From Myrmaecium sp. VS I D KN 1 (lineage: Eukaryota > Ascomycota > Dothideomycetes > Valsariales > Valsariaceae), in contig JADQAV010000022.1 of assembly GCA_019775845.1 (NCBI GenBank), positions 200,830 to 264,829 on the forward strand: a DNA stretch of 64,000 bases, read 5' to 3'. Position 1 is the stretch's first letter; each line of letters begins with the position of its first letter. The notes beneath the pieces were generated by a model. The model made no database searches. It was not told where the DNA came from and was given only the letters and a program-made list of their open reading frames with translations. The translations under genes were made by a program, and so were the position numbers. Shown here piece by piece: positions 56,289 through 64,000 of this stretch.

Positions 56289-57335
56289 ATGCTTTTGGAA
56301 TTGTCGCAACCGTTTCAGAACGGCGCCCAGGTGAAGCCGGAGAATTGAATAATCTTTGTGGACTGTGCTGATGCTATTGATGTAGGTCCACCAAGAACCA
56401 CCAAAGTCGGAGGAGACCGAGGTGGTTCGCAAATACCCGTCTATCCTCACCCTCCCACCTGAGCTTAGGAATTTCATCTACGGCCTGTGTTTGCGCAGTG
56501 AGAGGGGGATCTTCGTCTCCAAACTGCGCTACATCCAGGACGCTTACCCCGGCTCGCGCCAAAACCCGCGGTATCTCGCGCGGAAGATCGCTGAGATCAC
56601 ATCGTCTGCAGTTGGACTTCTCGATGTCTCCCGCGATATCTACCGCGAAGCGTCCGCGTTCGTCTATCGCGGAAACACGTTCCTCGTCGACGATCTCGAC
56701 ACCCTCGATTGGTTCCTGGACGCCATCGGACCCGTGGGGCGGGCGAACATCGAAACCCTCCGCTTCTGTTGGGCCAGTCGCAAATTCTTCCTGCGCGGGA
56801 AGGCGAAGAAGAGGGCGCGCACGCAACCCAGCGCCTCCTCGGCAGAACTCATCTTCCAAAAGCTTCGAATGTGTGAACACCTCAAGGAACTCACGGTGGT
56901 CTTCCCACGGGGTTTCTTCCGGGATGACTTGCCCACTGAACTGAGTCGCATCCGCGGAATGCATGAGTTGACAAAGATCCAGGTGCGCAAACTCGAGCTG
57001 CTCCAGCTCAGGAAGAGATCCTGTGGCGATGTCGATTGGAGCGCCAGGGAAGATATCCGCGAGCAGAGGATCACCCTGTTCATACGAGTTCAGATGGGTC
57101 CGTCCCCCCCGTAAAACTTCTCTCGGGTTGAAGTCCGCTTTTTTAACATGTGGAATTCAGGTCTTGTGCCCAGAGCGTGGTTGCTCGAAGCGATTTCGAT
57201 CCTGACAAGCTAGAGTTCTCAGCGTTCCGGCCTGGAGCTTCGTCGGTCTTGCTGCGGCTCACTGATGGTGGAGGACCGGCCTGTGGTGCCCGGGACATGA
57301 GGCTTATTGACTACTCTGTGCATACAGCACCATGA
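56289..57335 (+). CDS. 2EXR / F-box-like protein
   Basis: Three exons: 56289-56330, 56386-57110 and 57161-57335, 313 residues. The short first exon supplies the ATG (MLLELSQPFQNGAQ); intron 1 is 55 bp and intron 2 is 51 bp (GTAAAA to TTCAG). The protein opens the conserved part with YPSILTLPPELRNFIYGLCL, the LPxELRNxIY signature of the fungal 2EXR or F-box-like families. Then come GLLDVSRDIYREASAFVYRGNTF, LDTLDWFLDAIGPVGRANIE, and a basic patch (RGKAKKRARTQ). The C-terminal exon shows no named domain. Such proteins are numerous in ascomycetes and mostly of unknown role. An F-box function in ubiquitin ligases is possible only. Confidence 0.75.
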
Positions 57336-57772
57336 TCTTGCTTTCTATTCTCCTGCTTACGCGTCTTATTCCCCATGGTGTTGTCGCATATTATTAAAGG
57401 TTGCGACACATGGCCGATATTTTCTTTTAGGAGTTGCAAGGTTCAATAGCTCTTGAATTATGAGGAATGATGGGCTGTGCTGATGAAAAACATGGGAGTT
57501 TCTAAATCGGATGTTCTTGTATATCCTTATTCTATCAAGTCTGAATGAGGATTCCACTGAGAATGGGCGTGTTGACCGGTGGGACGAAAAGGTGTAATTG
57601 ATGCGCGGAGACCTCAACCTGATGAGGCGCTTCAGCTGTTGGCGCCTCAGGCATACACTCGAGCGACCCTTTATCTTATCGCTTCGCGTCGGCGGGCGGT
57701 CGAACGTCATCTCAATCTCCTTGCGAGACCTCCTGTGCAACTTCGTTTCGGCCGGTTCGTCCAGTTACAGCC
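57336..57772. other. Intergenic region
   Basis: Holds the 3' flank of the 56289 gene and the promoter of the LisH-WD40 gene. No known motif recognised. Confidence 0.45.
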
Positions 57773-59327
57773 ATGTTGCCCTCAGCAGCCGAGATTGTTG
57801 CTCGGTTCCTGCGCGCCAACAATTATACTGAGGTGCATCTCCTCTCGAAGCCATGAAACGCGTGCACTAACTGACGGAAGACGGATGCCAGACCTTGTCG
57901 GCCTTCCTCCAGGAAGCGAAGCTGCCTCCAGATGCGGGCTCCGCAGGCCCGGGCGATGTGACGATAGAGAAGATCTTGCAGGAGAAGAAGACCTTCGATC
58001 TCAGTGTGAATTTCGAGAAGCTTGGCATAGGGGAGGAGGACCGGGGATGGAAATCACCAGGTTCGAGCCTCTCCAGTGGTGCCTCCGAAAGTGTTGACCA
58101 TGTCTAATGCCATATATTGCAGCTCCTTGCTCACCTACAATGCTGCAACTTCCCTCGGCCTCGAACATCCTCAGTACGTCCATAGAGAATATCCTATTGC
58201 CAGGCATGGATGCGCCGAGACCATGTATAATGGTGACGACCGCGGACCGCCGTCTGCATTGCCTGTCGGCCGAGTCGCGATACCATGAGGTCCTTCGTAC
58301 ATTTGAATCCATCCAAGATTCGCCCATACTGTCATACACCGTACTTCAAAGTAGGTACCTCATCTGCGGGAGTATGTCTGGAAAGGTTGTCCTGTACGAT
58401 TGCAAGGAATGCGTCGTGCTGGACGATCGGCGAGACCATTTGAAGTACGTGGTGAAGATCGCGCATTGGCAAGAAGGCGACGATATACTCGTTGCCACTG
58501 CTGGCTGGGACTCGAAGATCAACGTGTACAGTATGCAAGCGTGCGGTGATAGACCATTGGCTCTCCAGGAACCGATGGCGACCACGGACCTTTTCAGTAT
58601 TCCGGAATGTGTCGTCTTTACCCGGCATCCCGACGCTAGTATGCCGCTGCTAATCATGACGCGAAGGGACTCCACCTTCTTGTACTACTACTCGCTCCCC
58701 TCGCTTGCAGGAGGAGCAAAGAGACAGCTCAGACTCGTGGGCAAGCAGAACCTATCGCCATACTCTAATGCATGGGTTGCGTTCACACCTGCCTTTGTCG
58801 CTGTGAATCCGATGGACTCGTCGATAGCAGCGGTCGCAACGTCTTCCATCCCCTCGATGAAGATCATTATTGTCCGGTTACTGCTTCCTCCCCCGCACGT
58901 TGTGGGGAGCGAATCCAGTAACCCAGTAGAGACTCAGCAGGTTACAACCGGGGAAGAGGGCGGTCCAGAACTCTCGCATGCGGCCCAGGCCCGAGCAGAG
59001 CTAGCTATCCAGGACAAGGAGGCGGCTGCGATCCTCGTGCATGCTACGACTCACGCAGCACAAACACCCTATTCCACTCCTGCGCTCTGTTGGCGGCCCG
59101 ACGGCTCTGGAATCTGGGTTAATGGGGACGATGGCCTCGTTCGTGGGATCGAGACCAGTACCGGGAAGGTCGTTTCTAGTCTTAGGGGCCACGAAGCCGG
59201 GGCCAAGATCAGATGTGTCTGGGCTGGGGCCAGCGATCAGGACGGGAAGGCCAAACAAGAGATCCTCCTCAGTGGTGGATTCGACCAACAATTGATTCTT
59301 TGGGCAGTGCAGGCAGCGGTTAACTGA
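57773..59327 (+). CDS. LisH-WD40 protein
   Basis: Exons 57773-57832, 57892-58060 and 58123-59327, 477 residues. Intron 1 has a clear CTAAC branch point; intron 2 has a weak GTTCGA donor. Splicing 1 joins YTE to TLSAFLQEAKL, completing a LisH motif (residues about 4-30: AAEIVARFLRANNYTE then TLSAFLQEA), which supports the model. The main exon has WD40-type blades: CIMVTTADRRLHCLSAE, YLICGSMSGKVVLYD, ILVATAGWDSKINVY, ALCWRPDGSGIWVNGDDGL and EILLSGGFDQQLILW. There are fewer clear blades than the usual seven, so some are degenerate. LisH domains dimerise, so a scaffold role in a complex (for example chromatin or ubiquitin-related) is likely. I do not know the specific orthologue. Confidence 0.8.
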
Positions 59328-60551
59328 GGAACGGCCGGGCGGCTATCACCCCGGTGCCGATCCGCGCCGCCGGGAACTGAAACTACGATTGTATACGAGT
59401 CATGTGACTGCTTTGCGGAAGCATGGTCCCGTGTCCCAAAAGCGAAGCACTTTCCCACATTATATTTGCTTTTTCCACGCCCTCCCTTCTTCGAATCCTG
59501 TCAATCTGTCAAAACGAATCTGTAAAGTCACGCCAGCTGTGTTCGCTCTCACCGTTCTGGCCCATGTCTGGCGCCCTTACCTCTGCGCCCCGTTCTTCTG
59601 GCAGGTCGACGTGCCTCAGTTGCATCTCCAGTCCATAGCAGGCCTGGCGGTAAATTACAACCATGGTTCAGCTTCTCTGGTACTATGCCTGGCCTCTGGA
59701 AGACGTACGCGTGTGCAGGGACTTCGCATGAGGCCTCGTCTCTAGCATCCTTTCGTCAATCCATTTCTCAACGAAGGATATTTGGCTGACTGGCAACGCT
59801 CTCTTTATTTATGTACTACAATGGCTTCAAACACTTTTCCCCATCGGGAAACTGGCACCCGCTACTGCGCATCTTGGCCTGGTCTACGAAGGGAGCGAGA
59901 TGTCAAGGGCACCCTCGCAATTGGCATCATTTCCCCGGATCTTGGAGCTTTACGCCGCAATCATTTAAGCATACGGACCAAGTTCAACATAAAAATTTCG
60001 AAATATATCAGGCCTTGTCTATGCATTGAAGTGCAGATGTATGTACATACCTTACAAGAAATTCGAGGGACACGTCTACTGCTACTTCAGCCTTTGCAGC
60101 GCAGTTGCATTTGAGGCGAGGGCTAGGGTCCTTGACTGCCATCTTCTCGACTGCTGAGAGGACCCATAGGCCGCCTTCCACTACGTTGGCAAAACGTAGG
60201 CCTAGATCAGACAGCCTTCAGGGTCAAAGCCATCTCGACTCATTTAACTACGCTGCAATCGGTGGCCGCCCCAAGGCAACATCGAGGCCACACCACGGAC
60301 TATATATGACCTAATTTACACCCTCTTCCTCCAGCTCGACCTTCAATCGTTTCATTTTCATTGTCCTAGCGTATCTGCGACAAGATCGCCATCCTTCGGT
60401 TTGACACATTGTACTGCTTCATCCTTCGCCACTGTATCACGCAGCTGTCGAAGTTTCTCCACCGACGTTCAAGGCTCACACTTACCTACAGTAAACATAT
60501 CGGATTCCCTATTTCCATTGAGACTTCGAATTCATAGTGATAAATCTAATA
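59328..60551. other. Intergenic region, no gene seen
   Basis: About 1.2 kb of ordinary composition. Several short frames lack recognisable features. The right end is the promoter of the RRM gene. Confidence 0.45.
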
Positions 60552-61792
60552 ATGATGATGCCGCCACGTCCACATGATAATTCGAGGGCGGGAAGCCATT
60601 TCCTGCTTGTTTCAGGCGTACGATACACTTGACTAAAATTGCAAAACACTTGCTAACGATTATAACGCAGCTTCCGCAGAATGTGACTTGGAAGATCTTC
60701 AAGGATATCGTTCGGGAGGCGCTCAATGGCCATGAACCACGTTTGACCGATCCCGGTTGGACTGATATCCATCGCCACGAGGTCCGCGGGCAGAAAGTCG
60801 TTACTGCCCGAGTCAGCCTGAAATCCGATACGGATGCTGATAAGGCGTATGGTCTGTTTCCGAGGCCCAGACAAGTTTCTGCGCTGACAGCCAATGTCGA
60901 TTAGCCTTACTGACTGGCCCTGTTAAACTGAACCATGGACGCCCCTTCCTGGTGCATCATTTTGACGACTCGAAGATGCCACCGGCGTTGTTGAGATGCA
61001 ACTGCCCTGCAATTTTCCCGAACACGTTCTGCCATTCTACGTCACTTTCGGCGATCACAGCCAGTCCCGTCAGAACCGTCAGTTCCATCTCCAGCAGCCC
61101 AATGATCCATACACCAGCCCCTGTGGCTATCAGTTCGGCTTCCACCACGCCCATGTTTCATACGCCGGCGCCCGCATCTGCGACCCTCAACCCTCTAGCA
61201 CCGGCATTTCCGGTCGGATACCCCATGGCTACAATGGCGCCGGTCGCTTCCGTCACTCATGGTATATGTACCGCTGCTTATCCGGTTCCGGGCATGATGA
61301 GCCCGCCAGTCAGCTATTCTATACCGACGGCGATACCGGCTCCAGTAGCATATTATCAACAGCCCCCACAAGGGCCATATTACTTGCCGTCTAGCAACGG
61401 GCGGCCGGTCAACGCAGCAAACGGGGTCGTCATCACGGAATCCCGTGGCGTCTTCGTCAAGCAGCTGAGTTATTCGATAACAGACCAGGAGTTTGAACGG
61501 CTTGTCAGCATGTCCGGCTGCAAGCCGCTGAAATGCCATCTTCACAGAGACCCCAAGACAGGGAAGCCGAAGGGCACAGGTACGGCACACTTCGGAAATG
61601 AGAAAGACGCGCAGAGGGCGCAGACGTTCCTTGACCGCAAGAAACACAAGGGTATGCAATTGGAGGCCCGTCCAGATACAGAAACGACCTCGCTGCAACC
61701 TGTCATCGCCAATGGATCTGGGACGCCAAAGGTGTGTTTCTCTATGCGTTGTTCGTTATTTCTGTCCACTTCTGACTGAAATTCAGCGGTAG
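60552..61792 (+). CDS. Two-RRM RNA-binding protein
   Basis: Four exons: 60552-60617, 60671-60851, 60905-61731 and 61787-61792, 359 residues. All introns are 53-55 bp, GT-AG, and intron 1 has a CTAAC branch. The last exon adds only Arg and the stop. RRM1 is split over exons 1-3: HFLLVSGLPQNVTWKIFKDI joins at intron 1, then TARVSLKSDTDADKAYALL crosses intron 2 and ends GRPFLVHHFDD. A long Pro/Ala/Ser/Tyr-rich linker follows (PVAYYQQPPQGPYY). RRM2 spans about residues 263-337 with GVFVKQLSYSITDQEFERL and GTGTAHFGNEKDAQRAQTFL. The RNP1 and RNP2 motifs are divergent: Gly and aromatic residues are partly kept. Likely a fungal RNA-processing or mRNA-binding protein. Within exon 3, 60970-61396 also reads open in another frame, but the total length and frame support the model given. 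Confidence 0.75.
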
Positions 61793-64000
61793 AAAGGCGA
61801 GGCTGTGGAGGCGTGCAGGTACCCGCGCTGATCTCCCTTTCCTTGGACGACCAATAGTCTTCAGGAAGATGATGTGTCTCCTCAGCGGTATCATCACAAA
61901 TGCGATAAGCACGGCTCGGAATGGTTGCCCCATGCACATGCGCACGCTCTTGCAGGCTTGACCACTCAAAATAAAAACATAGCAATGAAAGACACTGCAA
62001 TTTGGGAGACATATACTGAATTTCTGATGATGGTGTCGACATGTCGCAGGAGAAACAGGGGGGTTCAGCCGGTCCATCCTTGCTCTGCCAACGCCTTCTA
62101 TGCTGCACGTTCACTGGAGTTTGCAGTGCCTCAAATTGCCGCAGGGGCTCAAGCCGACACGCCACGCGCGCTGTCTAAGTATGGAATGGCCTCGTAGCAC
62201 AGCGTCGCTTGCCTTGAGAGATGTGCTGGGTTCTGTCCCGCTTCCCCGGCCAATGGATTCACCCGTGACATGTGCGACCCTGGGCGGTTTGAGCTACATT
62301 GAGCGCATCGGCCGTGTCAATGGCCCTCAGCTTCTCCATGTCATTCTGCGCTAACCCATCCTAAAGCTTTGATCCGTGTCCGTCCCCGCATTAGCGGCAC
62401 GTTCCCCGCTTGGTTAGAGACATTTGGCAAGGCTGAGCTTTGGAAGCACTTTCTAGAGCCTATCTACGTAACCAGCATTGCTTCTTCACGTACTTGCAAA
62501 ATTCAATGGCTGGCTGCTTCAAAAGCAACTTCAGACCATGCATTCAATCTTCATACTGCTGCAGGGGCTGTAGCTATCGATGGAAAATCCTGGTTCCACA
62601 ACCAGTGGCGAATATCTAACGGGTCTCACGCTTCTATTACCAAATGCATCTCGTCACTTGCCAAGGGCTCCACCTAACACCAGCACTCCCCGGACACCAG
62701 TATCCCGTTTCTAGAAGTACTACCTGGACGGGAAGGTCCTTTAAGACGCGATCTTACAACAGGGGTGATGCGGGAGAAGTAAGCGGGGATCGATCATAGG
62801 AGTTCGCCGTCCTGCCGCGGAACGCCGAAAAGCAGGAATTCAACCTCTCCACTTCGGAAGCACATTGCTGGAAGATGCGGTGCCCTTCGAGAGTATCCTA
62901 AGTAAAGCTGGCTTTCAAGGAGATTCTGCGTTTCGAACGTTTCTTATGCAGGCAAAAGTGAATATAAGGCTGCCCGTTAACAGTTTACCGCAGACTCGGT
63001 GTGACGGTAGAGGATTTATTCGAGAGCCCGGAACTCCCAAATCGAGCCAACGGATACGCACCATACAGGAAGATCAATGTTCAGAAGCACGGCCGCTCCC
63101 GTAGATCGGACGCTAGGTCCATTCCCAAGTCTGCATCCTGCGGACGGTGGACCGAGTTCTTTCGGTTTAGCGGACCAGGGCTGGAGGCGGCTGAACCGTT
63201 CGTGTGGAGTTTCCCGTGGCACATACAACGTTTTTGTTGAGTGGAAGCCGGGACTCTCGAAAGATCGATGGACCTCGATGCGAAACGTCTTGCGAGGAGG
63301 TTGGTCAAGTCGCTGTGACACGGGATGTACGGAAATCCAGATGGACCGTCATGTTGCATGTCGGTTCCTCCAAGTATCTACAAAAACTCGTTTCCATGCG
63401 GACCATCACGTCCCATCATCTGCCGTGTCATTCTTTCCACAGGAAAGACGGGCCAAGTCCACCATTGGCATGTGAAGTTGGCATCTGCTTCCATCCCATC
63501 AATGCGAACCACCGCCTCAAGGCATCAGCTCCAAGACTACTCCATCCCGGCTCAACATCGTTACGTCTCGCCTCCGTGGTGCTCACTTCCAGTGCCGCTG
63601 CGCAAATCGACCAGATGAAGTGCGCTCCCGTCTGTTGTCCAATGGTGATTGCCTTTGCATGTCGAACGGTACGGATGGATATCCGCAGCCGCGGTCTTCC
63701 TTGTCCCATCATGTATTGGCCTCGAGAACTGGCCAACCATTTCCTTGGAGAGATTACACAATCCGACGCGATGGCAACACTGCCTCCACCTCAACGGCCT
63801 TTTCAAACAGCCCGGTGCTGACCTGCGTGATGCGTTAGTTGCCGAGCAAACGCCAGGTGACTGACTCGCCGCATTTTACTTCCACAGGACACTGTCAGCT
63901 GTGAGTCACGGCATCCCTCTTAACGTAGAAGTACGCTCATTCTCGATACAGACACGCATCGTATGCTCAGTAGATCCGCTATCTCAGGGAACAGCCGTCT
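61793..64000. other. Right-end region, no gene supported
   Basis: Several medium open frames on both strands, none with a recognisable domain. A stretch at about 62865-62990 reads AVPFESILSKAGFQGDSAF, which faintly recalls the end of a condensation domain, but there is no continuing frame. Broken remains of an old gene are possible. Confidence 0.4.

Noticed and set aside
60996-61394. 132-residue frame inside exon 3 of the RRM gene
   Set aside because: It looks coding at first, but the frame carrying both RRMs runs through and makes exon lengths sum correctly.
62865-63240. Fragment resembling the end of an NRPS condensation domain (VPFESIL, FRTFLMQ)
   Set aside because: Only about 30 residues of weak similarity, with no catalytic motif and no flanking adenylation or carrier domain.

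Overview
The window looks like a chromosomal segment of a filamentous ascomycete (Pezizomycotina). Genes are close together on both strands. Introns are short (about 50-80 bp), run GT to AG, and often carry a CTAAC-type branch point. The conserved proteins are fungal: Afi1, Nnf1, a DUF2457 protein and an ARN/Sit-type siderophore transporter. I cannot place it below that level with confidence. I found no tRNA, rRNA, CRISPR array or intact transposon.

Region 1 (about 0.3-20.8 kb) is the unusual part. At least seven genes (538, 1764, 3967, 13319, 14954, 17188 and 18489) appear to be very divergent relatives. They share a disordered N-terminal half with an RKR(T/S)-type basic motif, and a C-terminal module of two predicted beta strands, an acidic loop and a helix. 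In five of them the last intron is phase 1 and lies just upstream of the first strand. Three of them have another phase-1 intron just before a conserved Trp region. Two genes of the region (13319 and 19761) carry a C2H2 finger with identical spacing. Two housekeeping genes, Afi1 (6053) and an EF-hand-like protein (9473), sit inside the cluster. I regard this family as the best candidate for an undescribed system. Its function is unknown.

Region 2 (21.6-34 kb) has a small mitochondrial-type membrane protein (21606), a three-exon multi-pass membrane protein (23371), about 5.5 kb with no convincing gene, and a very acidic DUF2457 protein (31348).

Region 3 (35-47 kb) is all on the minus strand: a five-exon siderophore-type MFS transporter with two micro-exons (35372), a membrane-anchored TAP-like alpha/beta hydrolase (39177), kinetochore protein Nnf1 (42622) and a PH-domain protein (44740). 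About 3.9 kb without a recognisable gene follows.

Region 4 (50.5-61.8 kb) is compact: a TPR protein (50529), a short O6-methylguanine methyltransferase-type protein (52870), a MYND/SET protein (53480), a 2EXR/F-box-like protein (56289), a LisH-WD40 protein (57773) and a two-RRM protein (60552). The last 2.2 kb holds no gene I can support.

All spliced models were read by eye. For each multi-exon gene the exon lengths add up to a multiple of three and the reading frame is continuous, except the gene at 538, which has a frame break.
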